Below are positions 9,267-17,635 of a stretch of DNA of 64,000 nt, in pieces; within the stretch, counting starts at the first letter, position 1; each line of letters begins with the position of its first letter. Source of the stretch: Planktophila sp965267775 (lineage in GTDB: Bacteria; Actinomycetota; Actinomycetes; Nanopelagicales; Nanopelagicaceae); the NCBI GenBank assembly GCA_965267775.1, contig OZ254140.1:1302001-1366000 (forward strand), read 5' to 3'. The notes beneath the pieces were generated by a model that saw only the letters and a list, made by a program, of their open reading frames with translations, had not been told where the DNA came from and did not search any database. Made by a program: the position numbers and the translations under genes.

Positions 9267-10363
9267 CGAGCGAGAATCACGATGAATACGGCAGACTTAC
9301 CTCCATGTTGGCAGCAATTGAAGCGTTGGTGAAGTGCGAATCTCCTAGCGAAGATATCGATGCATGCCGCTCTGTCGTTGCACTTGCCAGTGATATTGCA
9401 ACACGTGTTCTCGGAACACCTGCGCAGATTAAAGAGATTGAAGGACGTCCTGTCTTCTGGTGGGGTAGTGAGCAACCAAAGGTTCTTGTTCTCGCACACC
9501 TCGACACCGTCTGGCCGATTGGATCCTTCTCACCGCTCTGGAGCGTTGATGGCGATGTCGTTCGCGGCCCCGGTGTATTCGATATGAAGGCTGGATTTGT
9601 TCAGGCGCTCTATGCGCTCAAAGATATTGATGGAGATGTCGCGCTCGTCGCTACAACAGATGAAGAGATTGGTAGCCACAAGTCAAAGGAGCTCATCAAG
9701 CAGCTCTCAACCGGTGCAGATGCAGTTCTAGTTCTAGAGGCTTCTCTCGATGGCAAGGTGAAGACTGGTCGCAAGGGCACAGCGATGTTCCAAATCTCTG
9801 TTCATGGCAAGGCATCCCATGCCGGCCTCGAACCAGAGAAGGGCATCAATGCAACAACTGAGATTGCTCATGTGATCCTTGCACTTGCTGCACTCGAAAA
9901 TTCTGAGCACGGAACAACTGTTGTTCCAACACTCTTAAAGTCCGGAACAACTATTAATACAGTTCCAGAGTTAGCGGTCCTTGAAATCGATGCACGATCA
10001 TTTTCGCAAGATGATCTCCAACGTGTAGATGCGGCGATTAAGAGCATTGCGCCAACTCTTTCTGGTGCGCGTATTGAAGTTGCAGGTGGGTTACATCGCC
10101 CTCCCCTACAGCCTTCATCAACTGCTGCACTCTATGAAATTGCAGAGAAGGTGGCAGCTGAACTTGGAATGTCACCACTCGGTTCTGCTGAGGTCGGTGG
10201 AGCAAGTGACGGAAACTTTGCAGCAGCAACAGGGGCTCGCGTTCTCGATGGACTTGGCGCAGTAGGCGGCGGTGCTCACGCTGCAAATGAATGGGTAAGC
10301 CTTTCTTCAATCGAACCTCGTAGCGCTTTCCTCCATGCTTTTATTAAAGAGCTGCTCGCATGA
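9263..10363 (+). CDS. M20 family metallopeptidase (carboxypeptidase G2-like)
   Basis: 366-residue M20 zinc peptidase. The metal-binding sequence is visible in order: LAHLDTVWP (His ligand plus catalytic-site Asp), GPGVFDMKAG (bridging Asp), TTDEEIGS (catalytic Glu pair), LEASLDG, and the late His in GGGAHAANEW. The dimerisation domain is inserted around residues 165-280 (KGTAMFQISVHGKASHAG). It would cleave an amino acid or acyl group from a small peptide or amide; the substrate is unknown. It is wedged between the helicase-associated gene and XPB with 4-base ATGA overlaps on both sides. Confidence 0.88.
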   Translation: MTSENHDEYGRLTSMLAAIEALVKCESPSEDIDACRSVVALASDIATRVLGTPAQIKEIEGRPVFWWGSEQPKVLVLAHLDTVWPIGSFSPLWSVDGDVVRGPGVFDMKAGFVQALYALKDIDGDVALVATTDEEIGSHKSKELIKQLSTGADAVLVLEASLDGKVKTGRKGTAMFQISVHGKASHAGLEPEKGINATTEIAHVILALAALENSEHGTTVVPTLLKSGTTINTVPELAVLEIDARSFSQDDLQRVDAAIKSIAPTLSGARIEVAGGLHRPPLQPSSTAALYEIAEKVAAELGMSPLGSAEVGGASDGNFAAATGARVLDGLGAVGGGAHAANEWVSLSSIEPRSAFLHAFIKELLA

Positions 10364-12009
10364 GCGACGGACCACTTATTGTTCAGAGCGATAAGACGCT
10401 CTTACTCGATATCGATCATCCACTTTCAGTCGAATGCCGCCGTGCAATCGCACCATTTGCTGAGCTCGAACGTGCCCCAGAACATATGCATACCTATCGC
10501 CTTACAAATCTAGGTCTCTGGAATGCACGTGCTGCTGGCCATGATGCAGAGATGGTTATTGACACTCTTATTAAATATTCTCGATATGCAGTTCCACATG
10601 CGCTCTTAATTGATGTTGCAGAGCAGATGTCCCGCTACGGTCGCCTTCGCTTAGAGGCAGATCCAATTCATGGCTTAATTCTTGTCACCACAGATACTGC
10701 AGTGCTTGAAGAGGTAATTCGCGCAAAGAAGATTGCACCACTTCTCGGCGTTCGAATCGATAATGAGACCGTTGCAGTTCACCCCAGCCAACGTGGAGCA
10801 ATTAAGCAATCGCTCCTGCGCCTCGGTTGGCCTGCAGAGGATTTCGCTGGCTATGTTGACGGCCAAGCTCATCCAATCGAACTCAAGCAAGATGGTTGGA
10901 AGATTCGTGAATATCAAGAGCATGCAGCTGAAGGTTTCTGGCATGGCGGCTCTGGAGTCGTAGTCCTTCCATGTGGCGCCGGTAAGACCATCGTTGGCGC
11001 AGCAGCGATGGCACATGCACAAGCAACAACCCTCATTCTTGTCACAAATACCGTTGCTGCAAGACAGTGGCGCGATGAGTTGTTAAAACGCACATCTCTT
11101 ACTGAAGATGAGATTGGCGAGTACTCTGGTTCTAAGAAAGAGATTCGCCCTGTAACTATCGCGACCTACCAAGTCATGACTAAGAAGAAGAATGGTGTCT
11201 ATTCACACCTTGATCTCTTTGATAGCCATGACTGGGGTTTGATTATTTATGACGAAGTGCACCTACTTCCAGCGCCGATCTTCCGTTTTACCGCTGATAT
11301 TCAATCTCGTCGTCGCCTTGGATTAACAGCAACTCTCGTACGCGAAGATGGAATGGAGGGCGAGGTTTTCTCGCTCATTGGTCCAAAGCGTTTCGATGTC
11401 CCTTGGAAAGAGATTGAGGCACAGGGCTATATCGCTCCTGCAGAATGTATTGAAGTACGAGTCAACCTCACTGAGGCAGAGCGACTTGCCTACGCAACGG
11501 CAGAGCCTGAAGAGCGTTACCGATACTGCGCAACAACTCGTACAAAGCGCGATGTTGTTCAAGAGCTTGTAAGTCTTCATACCAAGGAACAGATTCTAGT
11601 TATCGGGCAATATCTCGATCAATTAGATGATCTCGGCGAAACACTTGGCTGTCCGGTAATTCAAGGATCAACACCGCAGAAGGTTCGCGAAGAGTTATTC
11701 CAATCATTTAGAACTGGAGAGATTTCCTGTCTCGTTGTCTCAAAGGTTGCAAACTTTTCAATCGATCTCCCGGAAGCAACAATTGCAATTCAGGTATCAG
11801 GAGCATTTGGTTCACGACAGGAAGAGGCGCAACGACTTGGTCGTGTCTTGCGACCTAAGGCTGATGGACGCGGTGCGCGTTTTTATTCTGTCGTCTCTCG
11901 CGACACTATCGATCAAGATTTTGCACAGAACCGTCAGCGCTTCTTAGCTGAGCAGGGTTACAGCTACACAATTATTGACGCTGACGATGTTTTTCAAGGG
12001 AAGATCTAA
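10360..12009 (+). CDS. DNA repair helicase XPB (SF2)
   Basis: 549-residue superfamily 2 helicase of the bacterial XPB/ERCC3 group. An N-terminal domain covers residues 1-180. Walker A is PCGAGKTIVG, motif II is IYDEVHLLP (DEVH box), motif III is GLTATLVREDG, and motif VI is EAQRLGRVLRPK. Like other bacterial XPBs it ends soon after the helicase core. Expected to be a 3'-5' DNA helicase, with a role in repair inferred by family. Start codon overlaps the M20 peptidase stop (ATGA). The last 38 bases overlap the 3' end of the convergent glutaredoxin gene. Confidence 0.93.
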   Translation: MSDGPLIVQSDKTLLLDIDHPLSVECRRAIAPFAELERAPEHMHTYRLTNLGLWNARAAGHDAEMVIDTLIKYSRYAVPHALLIDVAEQMSRYGRLRLEADPIHGLILVTTDTAVLEEVIRAKKIAPLLGVRIDNETVAVHPSQRGAIKQSLLRLGWPAEDFAGYVDGQAHPIELKQDGWKIREYQEHAAEGFWHGGSGVVVLPCGAGKTIVGAAAMAHAQATTLILVTNTVAARQWRDELLKRTSLTEDEIGEYSGSKKEIRPVTIATYQVMTKKKNGVYSHLDLFDSHDWGLIIYDEVHLLPAPIFRFTADIQSRRRLGLTATLVREDGMEGEVFSLIGPKRFDVPWKEIEAQGYIAPAECIEVRVNLTEAERLAYATAEPEERYRYCATTRTKRDVVQELVSLHTKEQILVIGQYLDQLDDLGETLGCPVIQGSTPQKVREELFQSFRTGEISCLVVSKVANFSIDLPEATIAIQVSGAFGSRQEEAQRLGRVLRPKADGRGARFYSVVSRDTIDQDFAQNRQRFLAEQGYSYTIIDADDVFQGKI

Positions 12010-12217
12010 ACCGTATCGGATCTACTCGCCAGAAGTCGTGGTGCTCTCCATCAATATGCGTGACCGGAACCTGTTCTCCATATAACTTCTCGAGCTCTGG
12101 TTTGCCATCGATATAGATAATCTCGATTTCAAATGCAAGCTCTTCGCGAAGGCTTTCGAGAATATTCACAGCATCCTCGCAGAGATGACATCCGTGGCGG
12201 GAGTAAACGGTGACCAT
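11972..12217 (-). CDS. Glutaredoxin-family protein
   Basis: 81-residue thioredoxin-fold protein of the short glutaredoxin-like (DUF836) type. The redox motif is RHGCHLCEDA at residues 8-17 and the cis-proline loop is QVPVTHIDG near residue 50. It fits a small cytosolic dithiol oxidoreductase; the partner is unknown. Its 3' end overlaps the XPB gene by 38 bases in the opposite direction. Mycobacteria have a comparable small gene (Rv0508) close to the SerB1 and proC loci. Confidence 0.85.
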   Translation of the reverse strand: MVTVYSRHGCHLCEDAVNILESLREELAFEIEIIYIDGKPELEKLYGEQVPVTHIDGEHHDFWRVDPIRFRSSLEKHRQRQ

Positions 12218-12238
12218 ATCTATATTGTCGCACCCTGA

Positions 12239-12244
12239 TAACGT
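12239..12244 (+). promoter_or_regulatory. -10 element for the secreted protease-like gene
   Basis: TAACGT, eight bases, then ATG at 12253. No ribosome-binding site is present, so the transcript is probably leaderless or nearly so. Confidence 0.45.
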
Positions 12245-12252
12245 TGCCCGCT

Positions 12253-14628
12253 ATGAGGAGCCAAATTCAGCGCGGAATCCGCGCCACTGTGCTTCTCGCC
12301 CTCGTACTTGGGCTCCTGACACCGATTCAAGCGGAAGCAATAACACCATTCTTACAACGTGAAGCAACCCAATGGGGCAGCATCTATGCCGGGCCAAATA
12401 CAAATGTAAAGCAAGCACCTCGTGGAAAAGTTGCTTACATCGAGGCGAAATCTAAATTTGTCGTGAACTACAAGAACTTTCCAGAGTGGGCGAAGAAGGA
12501 TTTTCAAGCTGCAGTTGATGTCTGGTCTGCAAACTTCTCATCCTCGGTCCCAATCACTATCGATGCAACATGGACACGGATATCATCATTTGGCGTTCTC
12601 GGCAGCGCACGTCCAGGAAGCTACTTCGCTGGCTTTGATAAATCTCCTGATTCCAGCCTCTGGTATCCATCAGCGCTTGCAAATGCACTTGCCGGTAAAG
12701 ATTTAGATCCCAAGCAATCAGAGATCATCATTCAGGTTAATTCACTTGCCGAGTGGAATACAAGAAATGATGGAATCTCTCATCAAAATGAGTATGACCT
12801 CGAATCAGTATTTCTTCATGAGATGGGCCATGGACTTGGCTTCCTCTCCACAGATTCATATGACACATTCTTCGGCTATGGAAGTATCGATCAGCCAACC
12901 CCCTTTGATGCTTATGTGCAGGTAGAAGATGGTCGCCGCCTCTCTGATCTTCCAACACCTTCACTTGAATTAGGTAAAGCGTTAACTGCACCGCTCGTAT
13001 GGTCTGGCCCGCTCGGTATCGCAGCAAATGGTGGAGTGAAGCCTCTTCTCTATACGCCAAGTAAATATGAGGAAGGTTCCTCTGTCAGCCACCTCGATGA
13101 GGCAACTTTTTCAAAATCTCAATTAGATATGGTGATGACGCCTAACCTTGATGCTGGTGAAATATTTCGCGAACCGGGTCCACTGCTTCTTGCGATGATG
13201 GAAGATATGCGTCGTAAGCCTCCTGTAGGTATTGCAGTCGGTACTCCCCTGCAGGTTCGAAACGTCAACGCGCTTGTCGCAGATGGCTCTGCCATCATCA
13301 CCTTTGATCCTCCTGCAAATGCGCGAACAGCGCAGATCACTAGCTATTCAGTTCGAAATCTGAAGACCAATCAGGTGAAGTCGGCTACCTCCTCGCCCAT
13401 TATCTTCAATAGCCTTAAGAACGGCACCGCATATACATTTGCCGTAACCGCTTCGAACTCCAATGGCTCATCAGATCCTGCCAACACCGCAGCGGTTACA
13501 CCTCAGGCAAGCTGGAAGCGTTTTATTATCGATTCAAAGAGCGATGCAACACTGTTGGCGAGCACCACCTTTAATGGTCAACCTGCAATTGCATATATCG
13601 ATTCGAAGAGCGGAGATCTCAAGCTAGCAACTTGGAGTGGATCAGTCTGGGTAAAGCTCACAGTTGATGGAGCTGGCGGCTCATCTGGACGCACCAATGC
13701 TGCAATCAAGGGTGCGCTCTCACTCTGCGTCAATGGAAGTGGAAAGAGTCAGAGCCTGCATATCTTCTACTCCGATGCTCAGAACACAGACCTTCGATAT
13801 GCAAAATTTGATGGAAAGAAATTTACCTATGAAGTTGTTGATGGCGATGCGGCTCAGGTTAATAACTATGAGGATCCAATTCGAGTGCGCACCAACTCTG
13901 ATCTCAGCATCTCTAGCGCCTGCGTTGCATCAGCTGCTGGTGTGCAGGTTTTCTATCGCGATGAGAGCCAAGGAATCCTTCTCGGCGCTGTGAAGACAAC
14001 AGCGGCGAAGAGCTGGAGCTACGAACTCATCGATGGTGATCGCAAGACGGATAGCCGCACAACAGGCGATGTTGCATTCCACTTGAAGGCTGCCTTTGAT
14101 GGAAAGACGAGTTACATCATCTACGACTCAATCTTGACGATCAATCAGAAGAAGGAAGCTACAACCGGTGAGGTGCGCGTTGCAATGCGCTCAAATCTTT
14201 CAAGCACTGGCTGGAATTATCAAACTCTCGAAGCAACATCAAGTGCATCACCGGTAAATGGTTATGACGTTGCCCTTGGCAAGAACGCCAGCGGGATCTT
14301 TGCGACCTGGCTAAGTTCAGCGCCGACATCGCTTCCCAATGCAAATAAAATTCGATGGAGCTATATAACAGCGAGCCCAACGCAAGAGAGCGCTACAACA
14401 GAAGGTTTTGGTAAGCCCGCAAAGTACCTTGCAACTGATGGATCAATGATCGCCTTCAATTGCGAGAAGCGCTTATGTGCCCTAGATACTTCGAAGTCTC
14501 CAACAAAGGTTTCATTTGTTTCAGCAAGCGAAAACCCAGATGGAATAAGTTCCACCTGGGTCTCGGTAAATCGTGTGAAGTATCTTGTCGCTGGCGTTAA
14601 TGGCCAGCTATCGATGCTCCGTCCGTAG
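12253..14628 (+). CDS. Secreted protein with HExxH zinc-protease-like domain and fibronectin type III module
   Basis: 791-residue exported protein. A Sec signal peptide occupies residues ~1-28 (VLLALVLGLLTPIQAEA). The N-terminal domain contains FLHEMGHGLGFLS with His189, resembling metzincin/matrixin HExxHxxGxxH sites, but the usual third His is Ser here. A fibronectin type III-like segment follows (~330-420, ending TAYTFAVTASNSNGSSDPA). The C-terminal ~370 residues have repeated sequence such as TFNGQPAIAYIDSKSGDL and FDGKTSYIIYDS, suggesting beta-propeller blades. No LPXTG anchor or C-terminal helix is visible. The ATG at 12253 is preferred over TTG 12244 because it follows the -10 element and starts a normal signal peptide. 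Protease activity is uncertain. Confidence 0.72.
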   Translation: MRSQIQRGIRATVLLALVLGLLTPIQAEAITPFLQREATQWGSIYAGPNTNVKQAPRGKVAYIEAKSKFVVNYKNFPEWAKKDFQAAVDVWSANFSSSVPITIDATWTRISSFGVLGSARPGSYFAGFDKSPDSSLWYPSALANALAGKDLDPKQSEIIIQVNSLAEWNTRNDGISHQNEYDLESVFLHEMGHGLGFLSTDSYDTFFGYGSIDQPTPFDAYVQVEDGRRLSDLPTPSLELGKALTAPLVWSGPLGIAANGGVKPLLYTPSKYEEGSSVSHLDEATFSKSQLDMVMTPNLDAGEIFREPGPLLLAMMEDMRRKPPVGIAVGTPLQVRNVNALVADGSAIITFDPPANARTAQITSYSVRNLKTNQVKSATSSPIIFNSLKNGTAYTFAVTASNSNGSSDPANTAAVTPQASWKRFIIDSKSDATLLASTTFNGQPAIAYIDSKSGDLKLATWSGSVWVKLTVDGAGGSSGRTNAAIKGALSLCVNGSGKSQSLHIFYSDAQNTDLRYAKFDGKKFTYEVVDGDAAQVNNYEDPIRVRTNSDLSISSACVASAAGVQVFYRDESQGILLGAVKTTAAKSWSYELIDGDRKTDSRTTGDVAFHLKAAFDGKTSYIIYDSILTINQKKEATTGEVRVAMRSNLSSTGWNYQTLEATSSASPVNGYDVALGKNASGIFATWLSSAPTSLPNANKIRWSYITASPTQESATTEGFGKPAKYLATDGSMIAFNCEKRLCALDTSKSPTKVSFVSASENPDGISSTWVSVNRVKYLVAGVNGQLSMLRP

Positions 14629-14634
14629 CGACTA

Positions 14635-14733
14635 TTACTTAGCGTTACGGCGCTGAATACGTGTCTTCTTCAGAAGCTTCTTATGCTTCTTCTTAGCCAT
14701 ACGCTTGCGACGCTTCTTGATAACGGAACCCAT
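14635..14733 (-). CDS. bS22-like small ribosomal / AURKAIP1-COX24 domain protein
   Basis: 32-residue extremely basic protein beginning MGSVIKKRRKRMAKKKH and ending TRIQRRNAK. This is the hallmark of the tiny actinobacterial COX24/AURKAIP1-domain protein, found as an extra small-subunit ribosomal protein (bS22) in mycobacteria. More than half its residues are Lys or Arg. AGGAAGAG lies about nine bases before the ATG. It sits near proC, as Rv0500B does next to proC in M. tuberculosis. Its stop is 6 bases from the stop of the convergent secreted-protein gene. Confidence 0.93.
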   Translation of the reverse strand: MGSVIKKRRKRMAKKKHKKLLKKTRIQRRNAK

Positions 14734-14796
14734 AAGTCACGCTCTTCCTAGTAGTAGTGCCCAGATAAATTATCTGGATTAAAACGATGGCAAAGG

Positions 14797-15987
14797 TTAC
14801 CGCGATACGAGGGTAAAAATCGAAACGGTTCCATCAGCTCCAGTTGCCAGCCCTACAACGCCTCGAGCAGGAGAATATTGGAGCGAGAGCGGGGTAAGAA
14901 GGCCTGGGAGGGCCGTTGCCGCCTTAATAACGCCCTTGCTATCAAAGGTCAGAACGAGAAGCGATGGAGCCGTTGGCTTCCATCCCGTGATCCCAGAGAT
15001 AGCGCCTCGACTTGTGAAGGCGAGATATGAATTGCCATTTGCTGAAAGCGTTGTCGAAGCACCTGTGCTTGGAAGGCGAAGAGTCCATGTAGGAGAAAAG
15101 GCAGAGGTGAACTTTGTGATTGCGCTCTCTGTGACTTTGCCAGTGATTACTGGGCCGCTTACAAGATTGGAAGAATCACCGGAAATCCAACTGCGTGATG
15201 CCTTAAGTGCAGAACTTCTCACAAGCGAAGTGATTGCACCAGTCTTGGAAACTTTGATCAAAATGCCATCGCGGACTCCAGCAACCTTCTTGCCTGCGAG
15301 AGTTTCAGCACTTGAGCCGAAGATTGATGTGCTTCCGTCGGAATTGCGTGCCACCGAGTTAAGTTCACTCTTTGAGGTTCCGATAGTAATTACTTTTCCA
15401 AATACTCCAGCTGTTGTAGCCGTTAATAGGTAAGGCTTTCCATCGAGTGAGCCAATCACGGAGATTCCTGAATTTGAAGCTGAGATTGCAGTGACAACTG
15501 GAACTGTTTTTTGTGGTGATATGTAAGTGCCTTGAAGTTCACCTGTGGCAGATAACTTCCAGAGTGCGAGTTGGTTCATATCTGTGCGAAGTGCGGAAGT
15601 GCCATCGACACTTACTTGATCAGGATTATCAATGCCGATTAATGAAGTGGGGGTCTCGGCGATGGGCGCTAGTGCGGCGCTTCCTGCAATCCAGATATTT
15701 CCCAGTGGATCTGATGTGACAGCCATTGCAACTTCATCAACACCTGAATCGATTATGCGCTGCCATATTTGGGTACCGCTTGGATCAATTGCAGTTACTT
15801 GAATATCGCTACTTTTTACAACTGGATTTGAGATAAAGATTGAGTTCTTTCCAGAGAGTAAGAAGAGTTCGGTTCCAATCGATACGTTGTAGATCGAACC
15901 AAGTTGCACTGCAACGGGTTTTGGCGCCGCATCTGCTGTCGGAATTAGCGATAGCGAGATTACGAGTGCGAGAAATACGCGCTTCAT
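14797..15987 (-). CDS. Secreted beta-propeller-like protein of unknown function
   Basis: 396-residue exported protein. Signal peptide: KRVFLALVISLSLIPTADAA. The mature part has repeated blades of the type GNIWIAGSAAL, GKPYLLTATTAGVFGK and RNSDGSTSIFGSSAE, consistent with a beta-propeller of SBBP/PQQ-like appearance. No catalytic motif is recognised. The start at 15987 is chosen because it gives a clean signal peptide and lies 2 bases past the proC stop; an in-frame ATG 54 bases upstream would lie within proC. Cotranscription with proC is likely by position. Confidence 0.68.
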   Translation of the reverse strand: MKRVFLALVISLSLIPTADAAPKPVAVQLGSIYNVSIGTELFLLSGKNSIFISNPVVKSSDIQVTAIDPSGTQIWQRIIDSGVDEVAMAVTSDPLGNIWIAGSAALAPIAETPTSLIGIDNPDQVSVDGTSALRTDMNQLALWKLSATGELQGTYISPQKTVPVVTAISASNSGISVIGSLDGKPYLLTATTAGVFGKVITIGTSKSELNSVARNSDGSTSIFGSSAETLAGKKVAGVRDGILIKVSKTGAITSLVRSSALKASRSWISGDSSNLVSGPVITGKVTESAITKFTSAFSPTWTLRLPSTGASTTLSANGNSYLAFTSRGAISGITGWKPTAPSLLVLTFDSKGVIKAATALPGLLTPLSLQYSPARGVVGLATGADGTVSIFTLVSR

Positions 15988-15988
15988 A

Positions 15989-16786
15989 TTATGCAAGTTC
16001 TTGTGAGCGCTTCGCAGCAGCTGACATTGCATCGCCAACAATTGCCCCTAAGCCGGCTGCCTGAAATGATGCAAGGGCGGCAGCGGTTGTGCCATTAGGG
16101 CTGGTGACTTTTTCGCGAAGCGTTGTTGGTGAATCACCTGAGCTCTCAAGTAGCTCTGCAGCACCGACAATTGTCTGAATTGTAAGAACCGTTGCATCTT
16201 CACGAGAGAGACCAAGCGCGATTGCTCCATCCACCATCGCTTCAACAAATGCAAAGAAGTATGCCGGCCCTGATCCGCTCGTTGCAGTAACGCTATCTTG
16301 AAGCGCTTCTGGGACTTCGATCGCCTTACCTGTTGCTGCGAGGAAATTAGCGATAAATGCGCGCTGTGCCTGCGTTACACCTGCACCAATTGAGTAGCCC
16401 GAAGCGCCCTTACCCACTAGCGCTGGAGTATTTGGCATCACTCGAATCACCGGGTTCGACTTAGCAAGGCCCGATGAAATTGAAGCAATAGTTTTGCCTG
16501 CAGCAAATGAGATCACAAGGCAATCATCTGAGATGTGCTGTGATAGCTCTTCAAGAGTTGCCTGCATATCCTGCGGCTTTACTACCAAGAGAATGGTGGT
16601 GGACTCTGAAGCGACGGTGGTTAATTCTTTATGAACGATTGAGTAACGCGCTTCCAGCTCGGTCGCACGTTCAGCCCGCTTCTCTGCGAATGAAATATCG
16701 GCTGGATTTACACCACTTCGAATGAGGGCGGCGATGAGTGCTTCACCCATAACCCCTGCCCCGATAACTCCAATGTGATTAGCCAT
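15989..16786 (-). CDS. proC: Pyrroline-5-carboxylate reductase
   Basis: 265-residue enzyme with N-terminal Rossmann motif GVIGAGVMGEALIAAL and the P5CR C-terminal signature region VTSPNGTTAAALASFQAAG (residues ~225-243). VMPNTPALVGKGASGY lies between, as expected. It reduces pyrroline-5-carboxylate to proline with NAD(P)H, in the cytosol, and forms decamers in known relatives. The start codon is preceded by TACTCT-N6-ATG, a leaderless promoter facing away from that of the next gene. Confidence 0.95.
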   Translation of the reverse strand: MANHIGVIGAGVMGEALIAALIRSGVNPADISFAEKRAERATELEARYSIVHKELTTVASESTTILLVVKPQDMQATLEELSQHISDDCLVISFAAGKTIASISSGLAKSNPVIRVMPNTPALVGKGASGYSIGAGVTQAQRAFIANFLAATGKAIEVPEALQDSVTATSGSGPAYFFAFVEAMVDGAIALGLSREDATVLTIQTIVGAAELLESSGDSPTTLREKVTSPNGTTAAALASFQAAGLGAIVGDAMSAAAKRSQELA

Positions 16787-16792
16787 GGCGTA

Positions 16793-16798
16793 AGAGTA
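16793..16798 (-). promoter_or_regulatory. -10 element of the leaderless proC promoter
   Basis: Minus-strand TACTCT, six bases, ATG at 16786. It lies only 4 bases from the opposing -10 element at 16803-16808. Confidence 0.6.
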
Positions 16799-16802
16799 CG
16801 CG

Positions 16803-16808
16803 TAGGCT
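16803..16808 (+). promoter_or_regulatory. -10 element for the Cys-rich protein gene
   Basis: TAGGCT, eight bases, ATG at 16817. It forms a very compact divergent promoter with proC. Confidence 0.5.
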
Positions 16809-16816
16809 CTCTCACT

Positions 16817-17626
16817 ATGTCAGAGGTTAAAGCAGGTTTTGCACGCGACTGGATTGAATTCTCAGATCCGGATAGCCCAGAAGAAATCTACAAGTGCGAC
16901 CTCACCTGGCTCACATCAAATTGGACCTGCATCTACGGCGATGGTTGCCAAGGCGTATTTAAAGAGCGTCCCAATGATGGATGTTGCACTGAAGGCGCAA
17001 TGTATTCAGATGCAGCAGATGAAGAGCGCACTCTACGTGCAGCAGAATTCTTAACACCAGATATGTGGCAGTTCTATAGCGATGCTCGCCCAAAGAAGCC
17101 TGGCGGAAAACTTCGCATTACAGATACCGATGAAGATGATGAGCGAAAGACTCGCACAGTCGATGGCGCTTGTATCTTCCTCAATCGAAAGGGCTATGAA
17201 GCTGATGGCTTTACAGGTTCTTTTGGTTGCGTTCTCCACCACTTGGCAGAGAAGCGCGATATGCACTTTGTAGATACAAAGCCCGATGTCTGTTGGCAAT
17301 TACCACTTCGTCGCAGCTATGAGACTCGTGAAGTCGGCGAGCGTGAATATTCAATTATCGTCATTGGTGAATATGAGCGCCTTGGTTGGGGCGATGGCGG
17401 AGAAGACTTCGATTGGTATTGCACAAGTAATACTGAAGCTCATGTTGGAAAGCAGCCTGTATATCTCTCCAATAAAGCAGAGCTTGAGAAGTTGATGGGT
17501 GAGACTGCCTATGCAATCCTCGCCGATCATTGCGAACGTCGTATGGCTGGAATCCGTGATGCGCAGGCGCGATCACTACCTCTCTTTGTTATTCAGCACC
17601 CAGCGACTGTCAGTGCATCCAAGTAA
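16817..17626 (+). CDS. Conserved Cys-rich protein, unknown function
   Basis: 269-residue soluble protein not assigned to a named enzyme. It has spaced cysteines: YKCDLTW, WTCIYGDGCQG, DGCCTEG, GACIF, FGCVLHH, DVCWQLP, WYCTSN and DHCERR. The GC-x-G...GCC cluster followed by GC-x-LHH resembles the CxxC/CC pattern of YkgJ/DUF3109-type putative metal-chelating proteins, but this is only a pattern match. The start at 16817 is chosen because of the upstream -10 element; an in-frame ATG at 16775 would overlap proC. It is followed 9 bases later by radA, which has its own -10 element. Confidence 0.6.
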   Translation: MSEVKAGFARDWIEFSDPDSPEEIYKCDLTWLTSNWTCIYGDGCQGVFKERPNDGCCTEGAMYSDAADEERTLRAAEFLTPDMWQFYSDARPKKPGGKLRITDTDEDDERKTRTVDGACIFLNRKGYEADGFTGSFGCVLHHLAEKRDMHFVDTKPDVCWQLPLRRSYETREVGEREYSIIVIGEYERLGWGDGGEDFDWYCTSNTEAHVGKQPVYLSNKAELEKLMGETAYAILADHCERRMAGIRDAQARSLPLFVIQHPATVSASK

Positions 17627-17629
17627 CCT
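17624..17629 (+). promoter_or_regulatory. -10 element of the leaderless radA promoter
   Basis: TAACCT, six bases, ATG at 17636. It overlaps the stop codon of the preceding gene. Confidence 0.55.
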
Positions 17630-17635
17630 AGCTCC

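Noticed and set aside
15988..16041. Longer start for the secreted propeller-like protein
   Set aside because: It would extend into proC and destroy the clean signal peptide starting at 15987.
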